NCBI GenBank assembly: GCA_032622095.1
Contig: CP136066.1
Location: 145,171,559-145,235,558 of the forward strand
DNA: 64,000 nt
Source: Siphonodentalium dalli
Taxonomy: Eukaryota; Mollusca; Scaphopoda; Gadilida; Siphonodentaliidae
Reading direction: 5' to 3'
The notes beneath the pieces are model-generated. The model saw only the letters and a list, made by a program, of their open reading frames with translations. It was not told where the DNA came from and ran no database searches. Position numbers and translations under genes: made by a program. Position 1 is the stretch's first letter. Every line of letters starts with the position of its first letter. Shown here one piece after another: positions 47,849 to 58,224 of this stretch.

Positions 47849-48087
47849 ATTCCGGATCAGACATACTACTTTGGGCTGACGGAAACAACATTGATGCGAC
47901 AGACAGCTGGATATTGTGGGACGGAACTGGTATGAGCTGGATCTCACCAGATGGCCCGCCGATGGGGACAGCGGAACACTGCATGGGGTTAATAATCAAC
48001 TGGTATGGGAATAATGTGAACATCCACAACAGTAGACCTTGCTGGACACAACAACACTTTATATGCGAGATTGACATGCCAACATGA
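47849..48087 (+). CDS. Exon 3: C-terminal half of the C-type lectin-like domain and stop
   Basis: 239 nt giving residues 159-237 and TGA. DILLWAD (163-169) stands at the WIGL-type strand and SWILWDGTGMSW (178-189) is the WxWxDG segment. C203, C223 and C231 complete the CTLD cysteines (EHC, PCW, FICE). The usual calcium/sugar triads are absent: the EPN/QPD position reads PDGPPMG (192-198) and no WND motif precedes C223. Classical calcium-dependent monosaccharide binding is therefore doubtful. Confidence 0.9.
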
Positions 48088-48720
48088 ATGCTGTAAAGAA
48101 ACCGAAAGCACAATCAGACATTATCAACTAATTTAAGTCTACGTTTACATGGGTGTAGAACATTTATGCACACATCCTCGTGTAAACGGACCGATGCAGA
48201 AATACACACACAAAAAAAGGTGTGGTCGTTCCACGGTTTGTAAGCCTGTTCTCGGGGATTCTGCCGTTCTTCTGGCTATATGCTACCAATATGTTCGCCT
48301 AATCAGACTGCGAAACCTTTTACGACGACGTTGCACAAAACTTGCCTTTTTTTGAAAGTAATTTTGTCATTTTCCTCAGTTTTGCATTCGTTACTTCGAT
48401 GACGCCCTTACATTTATTAGGTCAAGCAAAAATAATTAGCATTCATGACGTGCAAAAACCGGAGTGCAGCTTTGAGCGAAAGAATTCATTGGTTTTTTTT
48501 CATAGTTATTCTAAGCTGGCCTTATACTAATGGTTTATAGATGTTTTAGAGCGAAAACACATTTCCGTTTACGAATTTTGTATAAATTGCGGTGAATATG
48601 GACGATAAAAACGTCCCAAAATCACAATTATGTCATTAAGGTCGGTTGACGTCCCTAGTTACCTGCGCAATTTGCATATGCAATTACGTCATAAAAGAAG
48701 TAATTACCTAATAAAGCTAC
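48088..48720 (+). other. Probable 3' UTR and downstream flank of the lectin-like gene
   Basis: Contains no credible ORF. AATAAA at 48,710-48,715 (ACCTAATAAAGC) is the first clear polyadenylation hexamer after the stop, about 620 bp downstream. It abuts the next repeat array, so the true transcript end is uncertain. Confidence 0.35.
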
Positions 48721-50150
48721 TTTGACCTAATATAGTGGAGTCCCTTAGGGGTTTAATCGTGACGTTAGTGACAAAAGCATGACACTTTAAAGATATGCTG
48801 CTTATTCATAGGGAAAACTTTTTGGAGGCGGTGCCCGAATGAAAAAGGCCACTGTTGAGAACCAATGAGCCTTGTGTTTGAAGAAATGATGTTAACCCAT
48901 AGTGCCAATAATAGTCCATCAAACGGACTGAGCCACTATGACATATATGGCCAAGGTCAATTACTAAGATCAAGGTCATTGAAAAAAATGTGATATTTTG
49001 GTCTATTTTTTATAATTGTCTCATATTCTGCTACCCTAGTGACTTAGTCATAAGAGCATCCCCACCATAATGCAAAAAAAATAGGGCGAAATCAATTTGA
49101 TATATGGCGCATTTGGTATACTATAGTAACTGTCAACAGGTGACAGCATTTAGTTGATACATAATCACATTTTAAGTACAAATTTTTAATGTAATTGTGG
49201 CAGTACGAAAGTCACGATGCATTACCCTGAGACCATCAGACCAAATACATATGATTTTGTGACTTTAGCACTAAAACATGACAATTCACCATACGTGTTG
49301 CTTAGTTATAGTGGAATCGTTTTGGAGGGGGATGCCTTGGTGAGGGATCATTTATCAGGATAAAATCTGGTTTCCATGGCAACGGCATCAAATATTTGGA
49401 GAAAAGTTGAAAAAGCCCCTGTTGGTAACCTGACGAGCCTTGTGTTTGAAGAAATGATGTGAACTCATAGTGCCAATAATGGTCCATCAATTGGACTAAG
49501 CCATAGTATATATAAGGTCAAGGTCAATTGCTAAGGTCAAGGTCATTGGAAAAAGGTAATTGTATATTTTTATATATTTCTCATATTTCGATACGCATAG
49601 TACATGTGTTAGTCATAAAAGCAATCCCCTTCATAATACACAAACACTTGAACACCATCACTATGTTCAATGTGGTATGATATACTTGATACAAGACGAT
49701 CACATTCAACATGTCACAACATTTATAGTTTATATTTAATCACATTTTAAGTTTTATAGTATTTGAGGCTGTACTTAGGTCACGATGCATTACCGTTTAG
49801 AGACCATCAGACCAAAATAAACACGATTCTGTTACTTTAGTAACTAAAGCACTATACTTCACAAATATGTTGCTTAGTTATAGTGGGAACTTTTTGGATT
49901 GGAGTGGCTGCATGTGTCAGGATAAAATATGGTTTCCATGGCAAAATATTTGGAGAAAGGTAAAAAGACCACTGTGGAAACCCGATGAGCCTTGTAGTTA
50001 TGCAAATACAAAAGTCACGATCCAACTCCGAATTAAGGGACCATCAGACTCAAATAAACACGATTTTATGACTATATGTTTATGTTTATTCTAAAGCATG
50101 AAACTTCACATATTGGATGCTTAGTTATAGAAGCACTTTTGGGATGTGAT
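48720..50150 (+). repeat. ~570-bp tandem repeat, about 2.5 units, with TCAAGGTCA and X-box-like motifs
   Basis: GCCTTGTGTTTGAAGAAATGATGT recurs at 48,868 and 49,437 and GTGCCAATAATNGTCCATCAA shortly after each. TAGTTATAGTGG(A)A recurs at 49,303 and 49,875. X-box-like GTTTCCATGGCAAC lies at 49,370 and a relative at 49,932. GGTCAAGGTCA pairs lie at about 49,520 and 49,543, with older versions near 48,950. An inverted relative lies at 54,100-55,395. Confidence 0.75.
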
Positions 50151-51720
50151 GTCCGATGGGGAAGTTGTATTTCAAGGTGAGAGGACAAAATTCAAATACC
50201 AAATGCCATAATGATCAAATAACTGCTGTTTTGTTATGGCTAAATAATGAGATTGATACTATATGCCCCACAATACCTTTCAACCATCGCAAATCTGCAT
50301 TGTGCGACCATGCACTGTCTATACTATGCACGTTATCGCAACATATATGACATTGTTTGTTACCAAAATTACATTACATTAATGTCGGCCATATTCGAAA
50401 AATGTAGCAAATAATAATGGCGGATTTATATAGCGCTCAGTAAGTAATATTGTTCTACGATATTACACTATTAGCCCAGTCATTTGTACTAGCCAACCAA
50501 TGAACCGGCTGCAGCCATGATATTGTGTACATGTTCTGCTATAGTTTGATCAGAACGAGATCTGATACTCACCAGTATGACAAGCTGACTCGTACTGGTA
50601 CTTGTTTAACGGACGAATGGTGCTAAGTACGAGCGACCTTGATGCAAGTCGCTCAAAGCGGCCAAGCCAATGTTGTGTGAATTCAAACCACCGGCGGGCT
50701 GCAAACTCATTTCTGTGTTGACAGCGAAGACACGCTGAGCACTGGACCACCATGCTCCACGTGACATATTTTCGATTTACAGAAGAGACAAAATCATTAT
50801 CCGATTCAAGTTCGAAGCAGTTTGAGTCTTCTCTTATGACGCTTACGCTCAGTAGGGAATCGCGCTGAATAATCGACAGGCGTCCAGAACCTTTCGTACT
50901 GAACTATTGGGGAATTGGGGAAACAAATATCCAAGCTAGAACAGTTGGAGTCTATTCTTGTGATGCTTGCGCTTAGTGGGGGATCGCGATATTTGGTTCG
51001 CGAACTGAAGAATCGGCAGGCGTCCAGAACCGTTCACGCGTACTGGACTATTGGCGTTAATCCACTTAGACAATACTTGAATAGTATATACATATGTCGT
51101 ACACGAACCACCATTGCAGTGGTTCGATCATAGCTCATGGGAGGGAAATGAAAGTTAATGATTCATAATGTTCGTCATCAAGAAGTCTGAACGTTTTGTT
51201 GTGAGGTCATCATGCTGGGCTAATATCGCCCCATCCAATGCGCCCCCGCATCAATTATGCCGTTGCTATCACACGACGAACCCACCTTGTGGAAACACTG
51301 GCTACGCCTATGATATTCCACATATGTCAAGGTTACTAACGGGGGAAATGGTTTCTGGGGCCAAATTAATATATATTTTATAACACGACCACGCAGAGTC
51401 AATATTACAGAGAGGACAAAATTATCATGCATCTTTTACCAAATATATATATTCGTTCTATAACATGGTACCGATTGCGATAAAACGTCAAGTAAACATA
51501 CACGTACTTCCGTAAATAATTACAACCTGTAAAAATGGACTGTTAAGTGTATAGTAGAACTTTCGCTTGTAAAAATATGAGACTATAAGATGCATTTAAA
51601 AAGAAATTTTAAAGCAAATTTTTCAACATTTACATAAATGCAATCAGTTTCGGTTCTATCCAATTGTGTTGTATATATCAATATCTGCGTGAATTATGGT
51701 GAAAAAATTATTTGAAACCG
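50151..51720 (+). repeat. Intergenic stretch with a diverged ~125-bp tandem duplication at 50,810-51,060
   Basis: GGCGTCCAGAACC occurs at 50,880 and 51,020, each preceded by GATGCTTGCGCTTAGT / GACGCTTACGCTCAGT and GATCGCG / AATCGCG, giving a spacing near 140 bp. The remainder (50,151-50,800 and 51,070-51,720) shows no recognised feature. Confidence 0.5.
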
Positions 51721-52180
51721 TCATCGGATTTTGTTCAATCCAATTTTGATGAAACTTGACAGTTTGCGGAGCTTTATCATGTCGTCAGAGTTCAATAAAT
51801 CGTAGAAAGTGTCTCTTGACGGGCTAGTCAATTGCGATTTGTCGAAGTATTTAGCTCTAATCTCACTTAATTCTGGACAGACCATTACAAAATGAAATTC
51901 GTCGCACATGGTGGCATCGCATAGTTTACATGAGCTATCTGGTGACTTCCCTTTTGATTTGGTCTCAGATCTCGACCATTGCATAGTTTCCACACCCAAC
52001 CTGTGATTCGTTGTACGCATTCGCTGTATGGGAATAATAAAAGGTCAGCAGACCACAGTGTCCCCCGAAAACGTGGCAAGTCGATGCCGCTTTGTTGAAG
52101 AAATTAAAGTTGAAAAGGGTTAATAACTTCGTAAAAGACTGAGAATACTCGGAATCTGAAGATAGCAACAGTTAGAACAT
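51721..52180 (-). pseudogene. LINE fragment: C-terminal zinc-knuckle-like region
   Basis: The minus-strand frame at 51,721-52,020 has CKLCDATMCDEFHFVMVCPE, matching the C-x2-C...H-x4-C layout at the end of many LINE ORF2 proteins, then RAKYFDK and a Lys/Ile-rich end. Upstream (52,020-52,180) other frames carry ARTRWRFHIDLPRF-like debris. It resembles the tail of the LINE at 60,080 (ENEEHIFLFC..HDRFRDNLF). 5'-truncated and frame-broken. Confidence 0.7.
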
Positions 52181-52229
52181 GTCAAAATCACTTAAATAGT
52201 TATAAACAGGGACGTCGCTAGATGGTCTC

Positions 52230-52256
52230 CGTCCCCGACCCCCCCCCCCCCCAACA
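52230..52256. repeat. Poly-C tract
   Basis: A run of about 14-15 C inside CCCCGACCC...CCAACATAG. Similar tracts occur at 57,720 and 57,833, and poly-G at 55,559, all next to similar GTCCCCGACC / TTTCCGACC phrases. Confidence 0.85.
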
Positions 52257-52329
52257 TAGTCCATAGGATGTCCCCTCCCAACTGGAGCAAAAATACCCCC
52301 AAGTTCGTAAACTTCCTTTTAATGGCCGA

Positions 52330-53060
52330 CCCATTCAAACATATCTGATTCCCAACGTTCCATGTACTTTAAGCAGCAAAAGCAATTTCTTGACTGGTCG
52401 GACCCATTTTAACAAACCTAACACAAGGACCTTCCATACTATATATATGCTAAATAGGACTATTGGCTCTTGAGAAAATGTTTTAAGAATAATTATTATA
52501 TCCTGGCTCCGCCCATATTGGACACAGTGACCCAATTTGAAAAACTCTGAATCAGTCACCCAAGGGTCCTTACCAAATACAAGCTGAGTAGGCATAAGAA
52601 GGTGTAAGAAGAAATACTATAAAAGGAAAGAGTTATAAACCTGGCTCCACCACTATTTGACCCGGTGACCTCATTTGAACCAATCTGAATCAGTCATCCA
52701 ATGACTCTCCATACCAGATGTAAGCTGATATGCATGATGGTTCTTGATAAGACATCTTAATAATTACTATGGATATAAAAGGTATGTCCCTGGCTCCGTC
52801 CTTATTTGACCCGGTGATCCAATTTGAACAAATCTTTATCCCTGTCACCCAAGGACCCTCCATACCAAATATAAGCTAAATAGCCCAGCTGGTTCTTGAC
52901 AAGATGTTACGCCCCAAGCTTGGTCCCTTTTCGACCCGGCGACACCATTTGAACAAATCAGAATCCCAGTCACCTCGGGACCATCCACAATATATATAAC
53001 TCAGTTCTGACTTGCGGCTCTTGAGAAGATGTTGACGGGTTGATGAGTAGTGATAAAAAA
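52330..53060 (+). repeat. Degenerate ~140-160 bp tandem repeat, 4 to 5 units
   Basis: The theme CTGGCTCCGTCCTTATTTGACCCGGTGACC, CATTTGAACAAATCTGAATC, AGTCACCCAAGGACCCTCCA, TACCAAATATAAGCTGA, GGTTCTTGAGAAGATGTT recurs from about 52,500, 52,638, 52,790 and 52,915. The unit before 52,500 is inverted or scrambled. The array is non-coding. Confidence 0.75.
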
Positions 53061-54090
53061 GCCTCCACGCTCATCAAGTTTCCCATATGTAACTATCCAA
53101 TAACACTTGTATTTATTTGTTAATGGCCTAACTGTCAGATCCACACTTGGGGGCAACAGTTATATCTATGAATATACCAATATTGATCATTTGGATTGAA
53201 ACAACTTAGTTATCACACACCATTCTGAACACTCAACAGGGCTGTCACACCCAGCATATTTAATTTCAATTAAAGCTGCTATGCAGTGTTTTGTTAAAAT
53301 TGGAGAATCATTGACATTGGAATCTCATTCGTTGAAAATTGCTGGCTGGATGGCTGGATTTAGTTGGGTAAAATCCAAGATGGCTGCCGGCAGCCATGTT
53401 TATGTTAAAAAATCGTTCAAATTCGATAACGTCCATCCAAACATGAACCTGAACATGACTGTAAATTGTAAGAAGATATCTCCAATAATGTTGGCTGCAG
53501 AGTGTGCCGATGGATTCAAATGTGAAAATCAAAATGGCTGCCATATTTTAAAACTAATTTCGGGGGAAAATATTGCTCCCATGCAGAGATCACCACGAAG
53601 ACACACATAGAGTATGTTTATGATCAGACGAGAGAAGTGGCTTGTAGGTGCAAGTTGAGCTAAAAGATGGGATGGTAGGGATTGTTAAAAATAAGCAGAA
53701 AGGTATGACAGGGTTGTTGGGGGTGTCACAGTTGCCACAACCATTTTTTTGTATTTCTATTTAAAATCTTTAAAATCCCAAATAAGATCTGTAAGTTGCC
53801 TTAATTGTAACAATGGTCAAACTCCAATAAAGTTGTGATATTAGAACCATAGAGACATATATTGGAGGTCATTCACCCCAGTCATGTTTCATATTATACC
53901 ATAAGGTATTACAATCTATGATTCTTAGACTTTTCGGAGGTACCTTGTCCAAAAGGTAATAAAATAGTTGGATGGAATCATTTGATAAAATGTTCATTTG
54001 GGACAAGTTATTCTACAATCACATATGTACATATTTGACAAACAACTAGAAACAACGATGTCTTACATGTGAGTGATAAAAATTAGTACT
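53061..54090. other. Intergenic; YY1-like motifs only
   Basis: CCAAGATGGCTGCC (53,376) and CAAAATGGCTGCCAT (53,529) stand out. The 109-codon frame at 53,281 spans both and has no domain. A near-copy of the first motif block occurs at 55,702. Confidence 0.4.
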
Positions 54091-54750
54091 TAAAATGTGA
54101 AGTTGAACGTGGTGATGGGGCCATAATTTGTGTGCATTATGATGGGGATTCTTTTTTATGACAAAGGCACTAGGGATAGCGAAATATAAGACAATGAAAA
54201 ATATGGACCAAAATATGACATTTGTCCAATGACCTTGACCTTAGCAATTGACCTTGAACTGATATGTCCTAGTGGCCCCGTCCGTTTGGTGCACTATTAA
54301 TGGCACAGTGTCACATCTAAATGACTCTTAACATAGTGCGATAGAGCTTGTGATTGTGTTATTGTTATTCATATTCGTTATGTGTTTATTTTATGTGCTT
54401 CATTTTATTATATTTACATACTAAGTGTGATTATCACTAAATCCAGTATTCTGATTGGCCGGCGCCCACGTGGCTAGTTGCAATTATTTCTCGGTGAACG
54501 CACAACAGCTCATAACTGCAGCCTCGACGCGTCATAGGTTTTGGAAAGACGAACGCGTAATGTTTTGGGCGCATTTGGACTCGCGCAGGATTGACTTAAT
54601 AAATCATCGGGTTTCAATATAAAGAGAAATTGTTCCTGTTAACTTTTGCCAAGGTTGCTATGTGATATTTTGAGCTGGTTTTGTCACGATACACTTTTCG
54701 ATTTAATTATATTTACAAAAGTGGCTTTTTCGATAAATGTATATAAATAT

Positions 54751-54907
54751 AAGGATTAACTGTCATGTGGACTGTTTTTATGGAGATGTAACAGTGAGGT
54801 AAGTGGTCATAACTTGTATGTAAAACCCTTCGGGTTTTACACAAGTTATGACCACTTACCTCACGGTTACATCTCCATAAAAACCGTCCACATGACAGTT
54901 AATCTTT
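54751..54907. repeat. ~157-bp hairpin with a 3-bp loop
   Basis: GTAAAACCC-TTC-GGGTTTTAC at 54,820-54,840 is the tip. The arms continue through CATAACTTGT / ACAAGTTATG, TGAGGTAAGTGGT and CTGTCATGTGG to GGATTAAC, with three or four mismatches and a small indel. Probably a palindromic MITE. Confidence 0.85.
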
Positions 54908-54969
54908 ATTTGATATCCAATAAAGTTCATAAAAAATTCGTTTTATTTACTCAACAATTCCATCATCAA

Positions 54970-55115
54970 ATGTAATGGTAATGGGAATGCATTACTTTTC
55001 AAATTAATGGTAATGGTAATGCATGACATTGAGTTTTCCATGTAATGGTAATGGTAATGCAAAAAATGTCAAGTAATGGTAATGGTAATGCATTACTTTG
55101 AAATGTAATGGACCC
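54970..55115 (+). repeat. TAATGG-based minisatellite
   Basis: Clusters of (TAATGG)2-3 followed by GAATGCATTAC or AATGCA recur four times. The pattern is a short hexamer embedded in ~35-bp units. Confidence 0.8.
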
Positions 55116-55395
55116 ATCCATGATGGCACTTAGGCTATGCGTCAACATCATTTCTTTGAACACAGGGCTCATTGATACCCAACAGCGGGCTTTTTCAACT
55201 TTTCTCCAAATAGTTGATGCCATTGCCATGGAAACATTGATTTGATCCCGACAGAGGTCCTCCCACCCGGGCACCACCCTCCAAAAAGTTTTTCTTATAA
55301 CTAAGCAACATATATTTGAAGTTTCATGCTTCAGTCACTAAAGTCACAATATGGCATTTGTTTGGGTCTAAGGGACCCCACTAAATAAAGCTTCA

Positions 55396-57470
55396 TTGAC
55401 GTAATAAACGTAACGTTTATCAGGCAGGCTTTATGTAGGCAATAGAGGTAATGAGCGGTGGATAAATATATATATATATAACCAACACACTTGGGCATTT
55501 AGAATAATGATGCAAAGCTATTCCTCATTTAGTTTGCAAATTTATCCCATCGGATCAGGGGGGGGGGGGGGCAACAAGTTTTTTGACTGTTTTTGCAATG
55601 AGTTTGGTTTAAAACACCATATAATAAGAGAAAAAATGTAATTCTAACTGCTAAACTGACTGCAGGCAGTAATCGTGTTGTATTTTGTTGCAAATTTTGA
55701 AATCCAAGATGGCTGCTGGCAGCCATGTTTTTTGGCCGAATGACCCCAAAATGACTCGTTCCTATTTACATGTCAATGTTAACATCCCACCCTTTTTTTC
55801 CATTTCAGGAATTTTTTCGGGTCAGTTTTGGACACCCACCCCCCAAAATTTGAGAAAATTATCAATTGACCAACCAAATAGCTGATTATCCCTGATTATC
55901 ATAGTTTATTGCGCGAGATTTTAATAGAACAGTGCATAATGAAGATAACGATACTATTTGAAATTTATCATATAAGTGTCATTAATCAAGAAATGTGTCA
56001 ACATAATCACATTTATAGGGATAGGCAGAGTGCCAAAGTTTTTATTAAAACTCTTTCGCTGCCACCCCGCCACACGGACATACTCCCCAGTGCCAAGCAT
56101 TGTGTGTGTAAATACAAGTATTGTATGTATATACATGTACGGGTAATGCAATGACTATCGGGTAATTATCTGTGTATTTAGTTGAAACTTCACATGTGGG
56201 TATATATGACAATGACCTATCACCTGGCCCGACGTGGAGACCCATTCAATGCAATATGGGTCACGTGACATTGGTGGCCATCTTGGATTTGCTTTAATTT
56301 ATGTTTTCGATAGATTTTTGTTCAATTCATATATGATTAAATGTTTGTTTTTTTTGTTCTAGTGTTCTATGCAATTAATTAATGCTTCACCAGTTAATCA
56401 TATTCCGGCTACTATTCCGTATTTTTCACCGACCTCATTCCGACATAATTTCGGTCGGTTTGCGCGACTCGTTTTGCACGCTAAACTGATCAGCAGAAAA
56501 GAGGCCGCCAATTAACTCACTTATGATGTTTATTTTCCACTCATATATCGCATCCCACCAAAAGTTAATTTGTCAACGCTATAATCTGGCTCGGACTGTA
56601 CTCATAGAACTTCGGGAGTAGCATGACTTTGACTGATCTTTCTTCTAAATTGTCAGCGCACACCAACACTCTACATAAAATAACTGAACCCCCGTTGTGA
56701 TGCAACAAAACAATATAATTATGATCCGTAAACCAGGTGCACCCCCGAACTCGCATAAATGCGTATTTGGCAGTGACTGGGTAACTCGCAATTATGCGAG
56801 CTTGGCATCGAAAGAGTTAAAATATTTATTTTATTTATTCATTTTCATAATATATAGTCACATGATCTAGTCACATAATCACATTTGTGTATTCTACAGA
56901 CTACATGGTACAACACATTTCAGATTATTTGATATTTTGATATTTGCTATGTGATATATTTGCTTGAACCAAATTGTTTATCAAAACATGTGGAAATACA
57001 ACTATTCATCCCAGTTCATCCCAGTTTGAAGAATAATGCTAATACCAAACATAACCATGATATACCAATGGCAGGCTGGTATCACTGCCTGGAGTAATAG
57101 GCTTCGTAATAATTGGGAATAACATATGGATGGATAGCCCAATATCACTTCTTTTTTGCTCACGATATCAGTGACGATAAAATCTTTGTTACTGTCATTA
57201 ACATTGCAAGCTGATCCATATTGACTTGGAAAACAATTTGAAATTGTTCAAGCTGGCCCGGCTGGCCTTCAATTTATATGTTAAGATTTTATGTTTTACG
57301 TTGTCAAAAGTCTATTTTATTCCATTATTTATTATATCTTTATTTCCATGTCCCATATGGTCAAGTGTGCTTTCTTTTTATCGCTTATTTTTAGCTGAGT
57401 TCTGCATAGTTATTCTTATTTTGTTGTATCAGTAGATGGAACCCTGATTAAAATAAATTTTTCCAATAGC
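55396..57470. other. Intergenic; poly-G at 55,559-55,571, otherwise nothing firm
   Basis: Also seen are AAATCCAAGATGGCTGCTGGCAGCCATG (55,699-55,726, a small palindrome around GCTGGCAGC) and GGTGGCCATCTTGGATT (56,271). ORFs on both strands have no domain. Confidence 0.4.
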
Positions 57471-57714
57471 GCAGTTTCTTGTTCTATCAAGTTGAATTTG
57501 GGATACTGTTGGCCATTGTGCAACTGATCCAACTTCTGATAACCTCTATATATAGTATAGCATTGCTATTAACTATATATGACCTGTTTCTGTTCAAAAC
57601 ACATCAAAATAAGACTCATAGCAGAAATGGAAACAAAATTTGGCACATGGAAAAACTGTTTTTCGGACCCGAGAGACACCCACCCACCCCATCATGCGTG
57701 CCTGGAAATTTTTT

Positions 57715-57850
57715 CCGACCCCCCCCCCCCCCCCCGCCGAAAACAGAAAACATTTTGAACGCGGTAGTGGGTGGGTCCCAACAAGGGTCCAAAGTTAAAA
57801 ATCAGCATACGTGCCTGACATTTATTTCCGACCCCCCCCCCCCACCCGAC
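57715..57850 (+). repeat. Two poly-C tracts in a ~113-bp duplication
   Basis: TTTCCGACC followed by ~18 C (57,709-57,736) and by ~13 C (57,825-57,844), each preceded by GTGCCTG and A/T-rich sequence. The 135-codon frame across them is Pro-rich only because of the C runs. The complementary G-runs could form quadruplexes. Confidence 0.75.
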
Positions 57851-57870
57851 CGGAGTTTACATTGTGATCT

Positions 57871-58220
57871 TGTGAAGACCCATTAAATTCATGCTGCATA
57901 ATGTGAGTAAATTCCAGTGCGGGAACATTAGTCTTGTGTTGAGAAGTCGGTTGGAATACATAGAAAATTAAACAATCTGTGGCTCAGATCATTGATGTTT
58001 TAGGATGAGCTAGACTGTACCACATTAGTCGATCGCATGGGAAAATATGTTGCATGTGCATACGATGTCTGTGGTGTGCGTTATGGATGTGTACAAAACC
58101 CTCACCGGTTACAATGCATGGCTGAATTGGTCAATGTTGCATGTTTTTGTTTATTCGTGTATCCAGAACATCATTAATGGGGATTTTGGTACACCAGTTC
58201 TATTAATATTTAGAGTGCTA
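57871..58220. other. Intergenic; no recognised feature
   Basis: No ORF, repeat or motif I can support. Confidence 0.5.
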
Positions 58221-58224
58221 TAAT

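Larger units (their letters stand above)
25934..48087 (+). other. Gene span: secreted PAN/Apple-like plus C-type lectin protein (3 exons)
   Basis: Joining 25,934-26,219, 45,895-46,083 and 47,849-48,087 gives 714 nt, an open frame of 237 residues plus a TGA stop. Both introns are phase 1 with GTAAGT donors and CAG acceptors. Residues 1-22 form a signal peptide, about 24-95 a PAN/Apple-like segment and 97-237 a C-type lectin-like domain (CTLD). The product is predicted to be secreted; animal proteins of this kind often act in recognition or immunity, but ligand and role are not known here. Intron 1 (~19.7 kb) is full of transposable elements and intron 2 is 1,765 bp. Extra exons inside intron 1 cannot be excluded, although the three exons already make a continuous domain. 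Confidence 0.85.
54091..55395 (-). repeat. Inverted relative of the 48.7-50.1 kb array, split by an ~800-bp insert
   Basis: The outer parts (about 54,100-54,310 and 55,130-55,395) match the other array in reverse complement: GACCTTGACCTTAGCAATTGACCTTGA (54,232-54,258), CATTTCTTTGAACACAGGGCTCATTG (55,148), TTGCCATGGAAACA (55,223) and TATAACTAAGCAACATAT (55,295). The middle holds a hairpin and a TAATGG minisatellite. Confidence 0.65.

Noticed and set aside
57479-57886. Proline-rich 135-codon frame
   Set aside because: Its character comes from two poly-C runs; there is no domain and no start context.
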